A program made the translations under genes and the position numbers. The notes under the pieces are model-generated. The model ran no database searches. It was not told the DNA's origin and worked only from the letters and a program-made list of their open reading frames with translations. Positions 1 to 9,092 of a stretch of 64,000 bases of DNA are shown here, piece by piece (position 1 is the first letter of the stretch; each line of letters opens with the position of its first letter). The stretch is from an uncultured Verrucomicrobiales bacterium. Its GTDB lineage: Bacteria > Verrucomicrobiota > Verrucomicrobiia > Verrucomicrobiales > Akkermansiaceae. Location of the stretch: NCBI GenBank assembly GCA_905478925.1, contig CAJQKQ010000019.1:1-64000 (forward strand). The letters are read 5' to 3'.

Positions 1-1
1 A

Positions 2-514
2 GTCACGATTTTGGATTTGGAGAAGCATACGCCGGAAGCCGTGCGGGTGATCCGCACGATGCCCAACACCCCGTCGCTGGTGGGCAAGGGAGCTGCCGCA
101 TATTGCCTCGGCGGGCGTTGTGTGGAGGGGGACGAGGAGACGGTGCGCTCGCTGCTCGGAGCGGTCGGAATGGCGATTAATTTGCCTGAGAAACTCATGG
201 ATGCGGTGACGGGCCTATCGGGAAGCGGTCCAGCCTACATCTACCTCATCATTGAGGCGATGACTGATGGTGGTGTCCGTGCGGGCTTGCCCAGGGCGGA
301 GGCGTTGCAACTCGCCGCACAGACGGTCAGCGGCGCAGCAGAGATGGTTTTGCAGACGGGCAATCACCCGGCGGTGCTCAAGGATATGGTCACATCCCCG
401 GGAGGGACAACGATTACGGGGGTTGCCGTTCTGGAGAGAAACAACGTCCGTTCTGCGCTCATCGAGGCTGTTGCCGCCGCTGCCGCGAGATCCTCGGAAC
501 TCGGCAAGCAATGA
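2..514 (+). CDS. proC: Pyrroline-5-carboxylate reductase, C-terminal part (5' end outside window)
   Basis: ProC makes L-proline from 1-pyrroline-5-carboxylate with NAD(P)H, the last step of proline synthesis, in the cytoplasm. The reading frame is open from base 2, so the gene begins upstream; about 170 residues remain of a family that usually has about 270, and the N-terminal Rossmann fold is mostly outside. Visible family motifs are MPNTPSLVGKGAAAY near the left edge, the GLSGSGPAYIYLI dimer/active-site segment and SPGGTTITGV. The stop overlaps an ATG of the next frame (ATGA at 511-514), but the next gene more likely starts at 589. Confidence 0.95.
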   Translation, partial: VTILDLEKHTPEAVRVIRTMPNTPSLVGKGAAAYCLGGRCVEGDEETVRSLLGAVGMAINLPEKLMDAVTGLSGSGPAYIYLIIEAMTDGGVRAGLPRAEALQLAAQTVSGAAEMVLQTGNHPAVLKDMVTSPGGTTITGVAVLERNNVRSALIEAVAAAAARSSELGKQ

Positions 515-588
515 GCTTCGATTTGATACGGAACGCAACTCTTGCAATTTCCGCTTTCACCCTGCGTCAAACTTCCTATGTTCGCGGC

Positions 589-1539
589 ATGACGAAGCGT
601 ATTCCCCTAGCATTGGCCATTCTTTCAGGAGTTTTGGTGACTGTTTCATGTGGCGACAAAGACCACCTTCAGCTCCTCGCCGGGAACAACAACGCCGCCT
701 CCGCCGAGGGCGAGGCGATGTATCAGAAGGCCAAAGCCGCCGATGACGCGGGCAAGGCTTCCTCCGCGATCAAGAAATACAAGCTGGTTGCGGACAAGTA
801 TCCCTTCGCTCCATCGGCCGCACAGGCGAGATTCCGGCAGGCGGAGTTGCTCGAGCAGAACGGCGATATCCTGAAATCGTTCGATGCCTATCAAGAATTC
901 ATTATGCGGTTTCAAGGTAGCGGCCTCTATTCGAAGGCTCTGGATCGGCAGGCTCAAATGGCGCATGACGCCGCAGACGGCAGGGTGAAAACAGGTTTCG
1001 CGGGCATCCCCTTTATCGGGTTGAAGACAAAGCTGCCCTCGGTGAAGATTGTCGTGATGCTTGAGAAAGTCCGCGACAACGCTCCGCGCTCCGCGACATC
1101 GGCCATGGCGCAGTTCAAGATCGCGGAACTATACCATTCGGAGAAGGAAAACAGGAAGGCCATCAATGCATACCGGAAGCTCGTTCGTGATCAGCCGAAT
1201 AGTAAGTATGCTGCCGAAGCCCTGTTCCGGGTCGGAGTGGTGCTGATGGAAGAGGCGGAGGGCGGAAACCGGAACCAATCGACACTGGATCTTGCCGACG
1301 AAGCGTTCCGTGATTATCTCGTCCAATATCCGGGCCATGCGAAAAACGCGGAGGCACGGCGGCTCATTGCTACTCTCAAGAGCAAGGATCTGGATCGCTC
1401 CCTGGGGATTGCCGAGTTCTACGACCGGTCCGGCCAGGCGGAATCGGCCAAGGTTTATTACAGAGATGTTATGAAAAAATCGAGTTCTGGTGCGGCACAT
1501 GACAAGGCAAAGGCGCGCCTCAAAGAGCTTGGCGAGTGA
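589..1539 (+). CDS. BamD-like TPR lipoprotein of outer-membrane assembly
   Basis: A 316-residue lipoprotein with tetratricopeptide repeats, resembling BamD/YfiO, which works with BamA in inserting beta-barrel proteins into the outer membrane. The start at 589 is chosen over the upstream ATG at 511 because it places a signal peptide (MTKRIPLALAIL...) directly before a lipobox ending VSC-G. Helical repeat pairs with the pattern A-x-x-x-F-R-x-A-E-L recur through the mature protein, and a C-terminal pair contains AEFYDRSGQAESAKVYYRDV. The next gene, an LptE-like lipoprotein, follows at once, which fits an envelope-biogenesis operon. Assignment to BamD rather than another TPR lipoprotein is by inference. 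Confidence 0.75.
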   Translation: MTKRIPLALAILSGVLVTVSCGDKDHLQLLAGNNNAASAEGEAMYQKAKAADDAGKASSAIKKYKLVADKYPFAPSAAQARFRQAELLEQNGDILKSFDAYQEFIMRFQGSGLYSKALDRQAQMAHDAADGRVKTGFAGIPFIGLKTKLPSVKIVVMLEKVRDNAPRSATSAMAQFKIAELYHSEKENRKAINAYRKLVRDQPNSKYAAEALFRVGVVLMEEAEGGNRNQSTLDLADEAFRDYLVQYPGHAKNAEARRLIATLKSKDLDRSLGIAEFYDRSGQAESAKVYYRDVMKKSSSGAAHDKAKARLKELGE

Positions 1540-1563
1540 TTGATCACCGACCCGATTCCTGAA

Positions 1564-2070
1564 ATGAAACACGCACTTCTTGCCCTGATAGCCATGTCCT
1601 TCGTCTCTTGCGCGGGATATGGGCTCGGTGGAGCCAAGCCGCCTTCGTTGACGAACGTCAAATCGGTTGCCGTTCCCATGTTCACCAATGCAACTCTTGA
1701 GCCCAGGGCAGAGGCGCTCGCAACATCGGCAGTGGCCGCCGCCTTTGTCCAGGACGGCACGTACAAGCTCTCGAGCAGGAGCAGTGCGGATGCGGTGCTT
1801 GAGGGGAAGCTGCAGGGCATTTCATACTCCACCTTGCGGAGTTCGAGACTGGATTCCCTGCTTGCTGAGGAGTTGACCAACGAAGTTCGGATTGATTGGG
1901 TGCTGCGCGATGCGAAGGATCCGACAAAGGTTCTCGCCAGTGGATCAAGCCAGGGACAGAGCAGCTTTTTCGTAGATTCGAACTTACAGACCGCCCGAAG
2001 GAATGCGCTTCCAGACGCTTTCGAGCGAGCCGCCCGGAATCTGGTGTCCCGTCTCGCATCCGGCTACTGA
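1564..2070 (+). CDS. LptE-like outer-membrane lipoprotein
   Basis: A 168-residue lipoprotein of the LptE/RlpB type, the partner of LptD in placing lipopolysaccharide in the outer membrane. The start at 1564 (MKHALLALIAMSFVSC) gives a short signal peptide with lipobox FVSC-A; the frame also opens at a TTG at 1540. After the Cys comes GYGLGG, then the pattern VKSVAVPMFTN typical of LptE-like proteins in non-proteobacteria, and a C-terminal helix AFERAARNLVSRL. It lies 24 bases after the BamD-like gene. LptD itself is not in the window. LptE families are weakly conserved, so the call rests on lipobox, size, the VAVPxF motif and context. Confidence 0.75.
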   Translation: MKHALLALIAMSFVSCAGYGLGGAKPPSLTNVKSVAVPMFTNATLEPRAEALATSAVAAAFVQDGTYKLSSRSSADAVLEGKLQGISYSTLRSSRLDSLLAEELTNEVRIDWVLRDAKDPTKVLASGSSQGQSSFFVDSNLQTARRNALPDAFERAARNLVSRLASGY

Positions 2071-2152
2071 TGGAAGTTATTCCGTGATTCCAACGGCCTG
2101 CATGAGACGGAGATTGAAGTTAGATAATACCCTCCCCGAATAGAAAGCCTGT

Positions 2153-3586
2153 ATGGACCACGACCACGACGATCCCAACAACCACGTCCCCCCGATCTCC
2201 GACGGGGATGATTGGGATGATCTTGACGACGCTTCCGAGATGACGAGAATGGGCTTGCCGCCCAAGAGGGTGGATCGCGGGCTCCCTCCGAAAAAGGAGC
2301 AGAGGTCCGCCCAGGTGAACCGCCATACGCCGACGCTGAAACTCGAGCAAGAGGGCAGGTATAACCCCCTCAAGTCAAAGGACGGTTCGGATCAAGCAAA
2401 AGGGGATCAGGTCAATGGTGATAAGTCCGAGGAGCCGGAAGGTAAGCGCAAGCGCAAGGTTTATGGAAAATCGAGAAAAGCCGATGTAGCCAAGAAGCCT
2501 GCGACTGGCATAGGTAACGCCCCTGAAAATGAACCGATCGAGGCGAGGATTGAGCTGCCGCTGGCGAAGGATGGCAAGCGCTTGCGTGTCCACGAGATCG
2601 ATCCGGAGAACGATCCGCTTGCGGGTCGCCCTCATCGGCAGACTCCCAAGGTTGGGTCCATCGCCAGTGACGACGATGACAATGAAATCGGGCGGCAGCG
2701 TCGCCGGTTTGTCCGTGGTGAGCGCGGCGATTGGGGAGAAAAAGCGGCTACTGGATCGGTGAAGTGGATGATACTGACCGGTATCGGGGTGCTGGGGCTC
2801 GTTGTCCTAGCGGTGGTTCTTAGTCAAACGCCCGATGGCAAGGGCAACCGCAGGGATCAGTCTTTCTACAGCCAGCTTGCGCCAGCCGAAGTGGAGGTGC
2901 AGGATGACAGCGATGATCTCAAGAGCCTCGAGATTCTTAATAACAGCCAGGACGAGGCAAAATCGATTTTCGCCACCTTCGCCTCTGCAAAAACAGCGGA
3001 CGAACTCATGGCGATCGTCTACGAGCCAGAAAGGAACCGGGAATTGATCGTAGGCAAATGGAAGCCCCTCGGCATGAAGTCAGGATGGATGCCGGGAGAT
3101 GATTCGGTCTGGACGGTTCAGGATCAAGACGGAACCCGCTACGCAATACTCGATGGGCTTCTGAGTGATTTCACGAATTTCAGCGCATTCTTCCGGGAGT
3201 CCGCAGACGGATTAAAATTGGACTGGAAGGCGACGATAAGCTACGCTTCAGCGGATTTCGGCGATTTAAAGAAAGGCGAGGGTGATGCCAGCGAGGTTCG
3301 GACTTTGCTCTCGTTGGCGGATTTTTACACCTTCGCATTTCCGGAGGAAAGATACCGATCCTTCAGGGTCATGTCGCCCGAGAGGAAGCTGAATCTATGG
3401 GGGTATGTCGCCAAGGCCAGCGAACTCGACCAGAAATTACAGAAGTTGTTCCTGCCGAGCCAGATCATCGGTGAATCGCAAAGCGAGATCCAGGTCATCC
3501 TCCGTCTTGGGCTGGGTGAAGAAGAATCACTGTCGAACCAGTGGCTGATTGAAGATCTCGTAAGCCTGAACTGGCTTGATGAATGA
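2153..3586 (+). CDS. Single-pass membrane protein with charged N-terminus and unrecognised C-terminal domain
   Basis: I do not recognise this 477-residue protein. Residues 1-200 are very hydrophilic, rich in Asp, Lys and Arg and probably disordered. One transmembrane segment lies at about 203-224 (WMILTGIGVLGLVVLAVVLS), preceded by positive charge, so the N-terminus is probably cytoplasmic and the last 250 residues outside the membrane. The C-terminal part seems related to that of the next gene: both have a helical start, an LDW motif, a VxSPE-like strand and a final strand plus helix ending near a Trp. Its stop overlaps the next start (ATGA), so the two are probably co-translated. The N-terminus lacks Cys, unlike its neighbour. 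Confidence 0.8.
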   Translation: MDHDHDDPNNHVPPISDGDDWDDLDDASEMTRMGLPPKRVDRGLPPKKEQRSAQVNRHTPTLKLEQEGRYNPLKSKDGSDQAKGDQVNGDKSEEPEGKRKRKVYGKSRKADVAKKPATGIGNAPENEPIEARIELPLAKDGKRLRVHEIDPENDPLAGRPHRQTPKVGSIASDDDDNEIGRQRRRFVRGERGDWGEKAATGSVKWMILTGIGVLGLVVLAVVLSQTPDGKGNRRDQSFYSQLAPAEVEVQDDSDDLKSLEILNNSQDEAKSIFATFASAKTADELMAIVYEPERNRELIVGKWKPLGMKSGWMPGDDSVWTVQDQDGTRYAILDGLLSDFTNFSAFFRESADGLKLDWKATISYASADFGDLKKGEGDASEVRTLLSLADFYTFAFPEERYRSFRVMSPERKLNLWGYVAKASELDQKLQKLFLPSQIIGESQSEIQVILRLGLGEEESLSNQWLIEDLVSLNWLDE

Positions 3587-4755
3587 CGGGTGCAAATGAA
3601 AGTATGAGTAATTCTTGGTATCATTGCGGACGATGCGGTTCGCTTTTTGAGGAGTCGGCCGGACATTCGGATGACCGGGTTTGTGGTGTTTGCAGTCAGA
3701 AACCTACGATTGGCATTTGGCCCGTGGCCGGCGACAAGGAGGAGGCGAAAAAGCAATCATTCTCCGCGTTTGAGAACAGGGGTGAAGCTCTCGACGAAGG
3801 GGGGCAGCGTACCGTCAGGAAGAAGAGTAGGAAAAACCTCATGATGCGGGTTGTGGTCGCATGGTCGTTGCTCATGAGCGCGGCGGTCTGGTTGCACCAT
3901 CACTACTCGGAGTTGGATAAGGAAAAGGAAAATAGAAACCTGGGTGATGCGAATATGGCGGAGGGAACGATGGCCGACGAAAGGGTCGCCCTTCTCAGTC
4001 GAGCGCTCCCGCAGTGCCACAAGACGCTCGCAGGATTCCTCACGGCGGGGACCCCGGAGAACCGGAACCAGTTTGTAGCGGATCCCATCGCAACCGCCGG
4101 CAAGATGGCGGTTTTCTACCAGTCGAACCCGCTTCCCCGTGTTGATGTGAAGCGGATCAGGAGAATCGGGCAAGAGCCGGTCAAGGCTGGTGACGAATGG
4201 GTTGTTGAAACCCGTTGGAAGGAAGGTGATGACGGCGCGGAATTCGATGCCGTTTTCCGTCGCGGGTCAGGTACCTGGATGCTCGATTGGGATCACTTTT
4301 CGCGTTACAGCGAATATCCTTGGGCTCTGTTCCTCGCCGGCGAGGGCTCGGATGAGGCTGAGTTCCGGCTGCTTGCTAGGATGGTCTCCAGCGGCGACGA
4401 AGCAGAGCGTCGCGGCTCCCGGCTGCGCTTCGTATTGCTTTCACCAGAGTTCGGGAAGCCATCGAAAACCGGTGTTTCCTCGCCGGAATTTGTGGTCGCT
4501 CGACGCAGCGACGAAGGCCTGTTGCTCGAGGCAGCATTCAACGCGAGGCAAGATGGGGAACTCCTTTTTGGCCGATCGATGAAAGCCATGGAGCCCGAAG
4601 GGCTGATCCGGGTGAGGGTTCGCGTGAAACGGGGTGAGTTGGGCGGTGTTAGGAGTTTCGATATCGAGAAGATAATCGCATGCCATTGGATGACCAGCGA
4701 GGTGCCCGGGTTCAACCTTGATGAACTGAAAGACGATCTGTTCGGAGGGTTCTGA
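3583..4755 (+). CDS. Zinc-ribbon single-pass membrane protein, paralogous to the upstream gene
   Basis: A 390-residue protein of unknown function (383 if the ATG at 3604 is used). Residues 15-37 form a CxxC-x15-CxxC zinc ribbon (CGRCG and CGVCS). A charged linker leads to one transmembrane segment at about 87-105, then about 280 residues that are probably extracytoplasmic. That part contains LDWDHFSRY, FVLLSPEFG and a final IRVRVRVKRGE...IEKIIACHW stretch that line up by eye with LDWKATISY, RVMSPERK and IQVILRLGLGE...IEDLVSLNW of the preceding protein. A duplication followed by exchange of the cytoplasmic N-terminus would explain the pair. The first four codons overlap the upstream gene. Confidence 0.8.
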   Translation: MTGANESMSNSWYHCGRCGSLFEESAGHSDDRVCGVCSQKPTIGIWPVAGDKEEAKKQSFSAFENRGEALDEGGQRTVRKKSRKNLMMRVVVAWSLLMSAAVWLHHHYSELDKEKENRNLGDANMAEGTMADERVALLSRALPQCHKTLAGFLTAGTPENRNQFVADPIATAGKMAVFYQSNPLPRVDVKRIRRIGQEPVKAGDEWVVETRWKEGDDGAEFDAVFRRGSGTWMLDWDHFSRYSEYPWALFLAGEGSDEAEFRLLARMVSSGDEAERRGSRLRFVLLSPEFGKPSKTGVSSPEFVVARRSDEGLLLEAAFNARQDGELLFGRSMKAMEPEGLIRVRVRVKRGELGGVRSFDIEKIIACHWMTSEVPGFNLDELKDDLFGGF

Positions 4756-4767
4756 AACCCTGCGGCT

Positions 4768-5655
4768 TTATCTCCCCATCGCAGCCTGCATGTGGGGCAG
4801 GGGGGTTGTTCCGGGGAACCAATGGCGGAATGCGATCTCACCCTGATGGATAAGCAGGCTCATGCCATTGTCAGTCCTGCAACCGATCCTCTTAGCCGCT
4901 GCGAGGAACGCCGTTTCCGCCGGTTCGTAGATGGTGTCATATGCGCACTGCACCGGTGTCATGCAGTCTTCGCCTATCACCGGAGGGTCGCCTGCCTTCA
5001 GCCCGAGAGATGTTGTTTGTACAACGAGATCGGCGGAGCGGCATCGTGAAACGAGATCGGGGTCCGAAAACGATAGCGTGATGATCTCGGTGGTTGGGGA
5101 TATGCCCCGCAATTTTTCCGCAAGGGATTCGATCTTTCCGACGCTGCGGTTTACAAGGGTGAGTCGCGCGGGTTTTGCAAGGGCGCACTGGGTGGCGATC
5201 GCCTGTCCGGCGCCGCCGCCTGCCCCCAGGATGAGGGTGTGGACTTCGCCTGGAAGGAATCCGAAGGCTCCCCGGATGGCCTGCTCGAAGCCTGGGCCGT
5301 CGGTGTTGTGCCCGGTGGTTCCGCTTTCCCCGAAGACGACGGTGTTGACGGCACCGAGCAAGCGCGCCTGTTCGGAAACCGTGTCGCAGTATTCCATTGC
5401 CTCGAACTTGTGTGGAACGGTGACGTTGCAGCCGATGAAATCGAGCTCTTTCATGGTGGAGAAAGCTTCACTGATTTCCCCCGGATTCACTTCCAACCGA
5501 ACGTATGTCGCACCGATTCCGAATGCGTCCAGTGCGGGTTGGTGGAGTTGTGGCGAGGCGGAGTGCGAAACAGGGAACCCCAGCACGGCGAGCCTCGCGG
5601 GCTTTGGCCCGGTGCATGCATGTTTCAGGGTGTCGAGGGTTAGGTAAGGTTGCAT
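4768..5655 (-). CDS. aroE: Shikimate dehydrogenase
   Basis: AroE reduces 3-dehydroshikimate to shikimate with NADPH in aromatic amino-acid synthesis. The 295-residue product has the SHSASP substrate loop (about 30-35), NVTVPHK with the catalytic Lys near 83, NTDGPGF with the catalytic Asp near 119, and the nucleotide-binding GAGGGAGQA (about 144-152). The start at 5655 (MQPYLTL) is preferred over a frame opening at 5817, which would run through aroD. It lies 13 bases downstream of aroD on the same strand, so the two consecutive shikimate-pathway steps are probably co-transcribed. Confidence 0.95.
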   Translation of the reverse strand: MQPYLTLDTLKHACTGPKPARLAVLGFPVSHSASPQLHQPALDAFGIGATYVRLEVNPGEISEAFSTMKELDFIGCNVTVPHKFEAMEYCDTVSEQARLLGAVNTVVFGESGTTGHNTDGPGFEQAIRGAFGFLPGEVHTLILGAGGGAGQAIATQCALAKPARLTLVNRSVGKIESLAEKLRGISPTTEIITLSFSDPDLVSRCRSADLVVQTTSLGLKAGDPPVIGEDCMTPVQCAYDTIYEPAETAFLAAAKRIGCRTDNGMSLLIHQGEIAFRHWFPGTTPLPHMQAAMGR

Positions 5656-5668
5656 GTTGGTTTGTCTT

Positions 5669-6382
5669 TCAGCGGAATGGGCTGAGCGAACGGATACTTT
5701 CCCTGAGCTGCCTTGCGGACCATTGACCCGGAGCGGTTGCGGTCTCGCCGATAAAGCCGTAGTTGAGGACGCTTCCCGCCTGTGCGCAGAGCAGCCGTGA
5801 AACGGGTGCGAGCACACCCATTCCCATCGTGGCGAGAGGGATTCCCTTTTCGCTCATCTGGAAATGGGCGAGTGCGGTGAGATCGTCCATCGTCCGCAGC
5901 CTTGCGGCGGCCTTGAAAGCGGAGGCTCCCGCCTCCCTTGCGATCTCCGCATGGGTGGCCAGCTTCTGACTTGAAGGTAATTGTTCGAAATCGTGATACG
6001 AAGCGACCCAAGGCACACCTTCGGCCACGATTTCCGAAATGATGCCGGCCATCGAGGAAGCCTGCCGCACCTCGATATCGATGAGGGATGCGTCTGGAAG
6101 GACGGCTTCCAACATCGCCGTGCGGGTGGAAAGATCGAGGTCGAAGGGCGAACCCTCGGCGTGGCAGCGAGCCGTAAAGAGGAGAGGGAAAGGTAGCAGG
6201 TGCTCCCAGAGAGCGGTGCCTTTTTCCCTGAATTCCCGGTGCAGGATGTCGAGCCGGATCTCAGCGATGTCGCATTGGCCGGCGAGCGAAGCGGTTGTGG
6301 ATTCGCGAAGTGCCGCAGCATCACCGATGCTGCCGACCACGATGCATTCGGGATCAGGGAATGGGAACGGCACGCGTGGCAT
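5669..6382 (-). CDS. aroD: 3-dehydroquinate dehydratase, type I
   Basis: Type I dehydroquinase turns 3-dehydroquinate into 3-dehydroshikimate through a Schiff base with lysine. In the 237-residue product Glu41 and Arg43 (EIRLD), His130 (SYHDF) and Lys157 (FKAA) match the known active-site set, and the His-Lys spacing of 27 equals that of the E. coli enzyme. The start at 6382 (MPRVPFPFP) is favoured over the frame opening at 6463 because the extra 27 residues show no family similarity. It is the first gene of an aroD-aroE pair and diverges from the pilus-like operon at 6540. Confidence 0.92.
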   Translation of the reverse strand: MPRVPFPFPDPECIVVGSIGDAAALRESTTASLAGQCDIAEIRLDILHREFREKGTALWEHLLPFPLLFTARCHAEGSPFDLDLSTRTAMLEAVLPDASLIDIEVRQASSMAGIISEIVAEGVPWVASYHDFEQLPSSQKLATHAEIAREAGASAFKAAARLRTMDDLTALAHFQMSEKGIPLATMGMGVLAPVSRLLCAQAGSVLNYGFIGETATAPGQWSARQLRESIRSLSPFR

Positions 6383-6539
6383 GCGGGTAGTCAAGCCCCC
6401 CCGGTGGGCATTCGTCAACCGCTTGTCCGCAGGAGTGCGTGAATCGGTTTTAAATGTTCGCAAAAAGTTGACTTCGGGCTTCCTTTTAACTGGTCAACCC
6501 GTGATGCTGTTCCTTACTTTCCTTTGAAACCCGAAGCGT

Positions 6540-7166
6540 ATGCAAAATAACCGACTCCGCCTCCTCTCCGCTATCACCTGTACCGCCCTCGCCCTTGTTC
6601 TGACTCCGCGTGCGGATGCTCAGTCTTACAAGGTGGAGGCAGATAAACCCGACTTTGATGATCTGAAGTCGCCCGAGTTCGGCGGTGGAAATAATAAGAA
6701 ATTTAAGCCTAAGGAATGGCTCGAGATCGAGGCGTCTTTCAAGGTGCAGATGTCGCCCGAGCCGCCTTCGAAAACGGCTGAGCGGGTTCTTGTGAAATGG
6801 TATGTCGCGGTCGAGCATCCCGACAAGAAGGGTGCCTATCTTCTCCTAACCAAGGACATCACCTATGTGAACGTCGAGCTCAATGAGGAACTCTTCACTT
6901 CTGTCTACCTTTCCCCGGCTTCGGTGAAGCGTATCACCGGCTCCGACCGCGCTGGCAAGAATTCCGTATATCTGGTCGGTTACGAGATCCTCATCAACGG
7001 GGAGAAAGTTGCCCAGGAGACCAGCAAGAGCAAGCCCGGTTGGTGGAACAAAGCCTCCGACAAGATCTCCCGCAGCGAAACCGTGCCTCTTCTCGATAAG
7101 AGCGAGACGCCTTTCGCGCACATGTGGTGGGACCGCTACGCGGAAATCCTCAAGGAACGCCGCTGA
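6540..7166 (+). CDS. Amuc_1102-like exported pilus-locus protein
   Basis: First gene of the pilus-like operon. The 208-residue product has a signal peptide (residues 1-27, cut after ADA) and a mature part rich in beta strands: WLEIEASFKVQ, RVLVKWYVAVEH, YLLLTKDITYVNVE and NSVYLVGYEILING. Position, length and pattern match Amuc_1102 of Akkermansia muciniphila, described as an immunoglobulin-like fold related to archaeal type IV pilus proteins. It is probably periplasmic or attached to the surface assembly. The gene lies 62 bases before the PilM-like gene. Assignment is by synteny and by sequence character as I recall it, not by a search. Confidence 0.75.
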   Translation: MQNNRLRLLSAITCTALALVLTPRADAQSYKVEADKPDFDDLKSPEFGGGNNKKFKPKEWLEIEASFKVQMSPEPPSKTAERVLVKWYVAVEHPDKKGAYLLLTKDITYVNVELNEELFTSVYLSPASVKRITGSDRAGKNSVYLVGYEILINGEKVAQETSKSKPGWWNKASDKISRSETVPLLDKSETPFAHMWWDRYAEILKERR

Positions 7167-7228
7167 TTGCCTTCCGCCTCCCACCTTTTTCAATACACCC
7201 CCAACGTTTAACAGATCGTATCTTCACC

Positions 7229-9067
7229 ATGGCTGATACCCAGACCACCGTCGCACTCAACCTAGGCTCCCAACGCATCAGCATGGCCGTCTTCGAAACA
7301 TCGAAGAGCGGGGGGCTGATCCTCAAGGGCTACGAGACCGATACGATCATCGCAGATCCCGCTTTCGAGGCATCGCGTGAGGCGCAGATCCGGGTTGCGA
7401 TCGACGATCTCGTCGAGAAGCTCAAGGTGCCGAAATCGAAAGTCCGCTATGCGATTTCCGGACAGGCGGTATTTACCCGTTTCGTGAAACTGCCACCACT
7501 CCAGGAGGACAACCTTGAGCAGTTGGTCACCTTCGAGGCGCAGCAACACGTCCCGTTCCCGATCAACGAGGTCGTGTGGGACTACGAAATGATCGAGGGC
7601 GGCGATGATAAGGAGGTTGTCATCGTTGCGATCAAAGGGGATGCGTTGGATGAGATCAACGACACGGTGAATGACGCCGGACTGTCCACGGTCGAGGTCG
7701 ATGTCGCTCCGATGGCACTCTATAACGCCTACCGCGAAGCCTACGGGACGCCCGATGAGCCTACGCTTATCATCGATGTTGGCGCGAAGACGAGCAACCT
7801 GCTCTACGTGGAAGGGCAACGTTTTTTTACCCGCAGCGTCGCCATCGGCGGTGCATCGGTCAGCTCCGCGATCGCGAAGGAATACAACATCTCTTTCCCG
7901 GACGCAGAGCACCAGAAGATCACCAACGGGCTCGTTGCCCTGGGCGGAGGCCACACCGAGACGATGGACGAATCGCTCGCCGCGCTCGCGATGGTGATTC
8001 GAAACGCGCTGACCCGCCTTCCTGCGGAAATCGCCCGTACGACCAATTACTACCGCAGCCAGCACGGCGGGAATTCTCCGAAAAAAGTGCTTCTTGCCGG
8101 GGGGGGAGCCAACCTTCCCTACACGCTCGAATTTTTCTCCGAGAAACTCAACCTGCCGGTCGAATTTTTCAACCCGATCGGTAAGGTCTCCATCGCCAAG
8201 GGTGTTGATACTGATCTGCTCCAGCGCGAGGCGCACATGATGGGGGAACTCATCGGTCTGGGTCTCCGGGGCATCGGTAAGTCGACGATCAACATCGACC
8301 TCGTGCCCTCCGCCGTGGAGGTCTCACGTGCGTCGGACCGCCGCAAGCCGTTCCTGATTGCCTCTGCGGCTCTTCTCGTCTTGGGATTTGCCGTTTGGGC
8401 CGTGCTCCAGAACGTCGCGGCCGGGAATGGCGAGGACAGGCAGCGCACAATGCGGGAGACCCAGGAAAATCTATCACCCATAGCGTCCCAGATTCGCGGT
8501 CTCCTCAAGAAGGAGAAGGGGCTGTCAGAGGTTGCGAAATCCTACACCGAGATCGAGTCGGATCACACGTTCTGGTTCGACCTCATGGGCGAACTCCGGG
8601 GCGCATTCGCCAGCGATTCTGTGTGGATGACCGAAATGAGTCCCCTTTACGAATACAATCCGATCCCTCCGAAGTCTGAGGCCGGAGAAGGGGTCAAGTT
8701 GAGCTTCGTGGTGAAATCCAATTTTGACAGCGGCCAGGGCAACGACAGTTCGATCTCCAATCCGCCATCCGTCCCGCAGGGCCTGGGCAAGCCGAAACCG
8801 GTGGTGACAGCGGCCAATGCCATCCGTGTGAAGGGCTTCTGGAGGAAGAACGAGCGCGGCCAGAACATCGTTTCCGATCTGCTCCAGCGGCTTAAGGATA
8901 ACTCCACCACATTCAGCTTTAAGGTGAAGGGAGCCAACGGTAAGATGATCGATCTCAGTGACGAGCAGATACTGAAGAGTATCAGCAGTGGTGCAAACGA
9001 GGAGGGCGACTTGGCATTCCCGTTCGAACTCATCCTTCCTCTTGCCCGCCCGGTGACCGTCAAGTGA
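7229..9067 (+). CDS. PilM-PilN fusion, pilus assembly platform protein (Amuc_1101-like)
   Basis: A 612-residue protein joining two type IV pilus functions. Residues 1-350 are an actin-like ATPase of PilM type: VALNLGSQRISMAVF at the start, IIDVGAKTSNLLYVEG near 181-196 and VLLAGGGANLPYTLEFF near 287-303. It continues with INIDLVPSAVEVSR, the usual start of PilN, a transmembrane segment at 374-393 and a periplasmic part of about 215 residues. In classical systems PilM is cytoplasmic and binds the PilN tail; here they are one chain. The start at 7229 (MADTQTT) is chosen over a frame opening at 7124 that overlaps the previous gene. No PilB/PilT motor ATPase, PilC or prepilin gene is seen nearby. 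Confidence 0.88.
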   Translation: MADTQTTVALNLGSQRISMAVFETSKSGGLILKGYETDTIIADPAFEASREAQIRVAIDDLVEKLKVPKSKVRYAISGQAVFTRFVKLPPLQEDNLEQLVTFEAQQHVPFPINEVVWDYEMIEGGDDKEVVIVAIKGDALDEINDTVNDAGLSTVEVDVAPMALYNAYREAYGTPDEPTLIIDVGAKTSNLLYVEGQRFFTRSVAIGGASVSSAIAKEYNISFPDAEHQKITNGLVALGGGHTETMDESLAALAMVIRNALTRLPAEIARTTNYYRSQHGGNSPKKVLLAGGGANLPYTLEFFSEKLNLPVEFFNPIGKVSIAKGVDTDLLQREAHMMGELIGLGLRGIGKSTINIDLVPSAVEVSRASDRRKPFLIASAALLVLGFAVWAVLQNVAAGNGEDRQRTMRETQENLSPIASQIRGLLKKEKGLSEVAKSYTEIESDHTFWFDLMGELRGAFASDSVWMTEMSPLYEYNPIPPKSEAGEGVKLSFVVKSNFDSGQGNDSSISNPPSVPQGLGKPKPVVTAANAIRVKGFWRKNERGQNIVSDLLQRLKDNSTTFSFKVKGANGKMIDLSDEQILKSISSGANEEGDLAFPFELILPLARPVTVK

Positions 9068-9092
9068 CCCGATCCCATATCAGTAAAACCTA

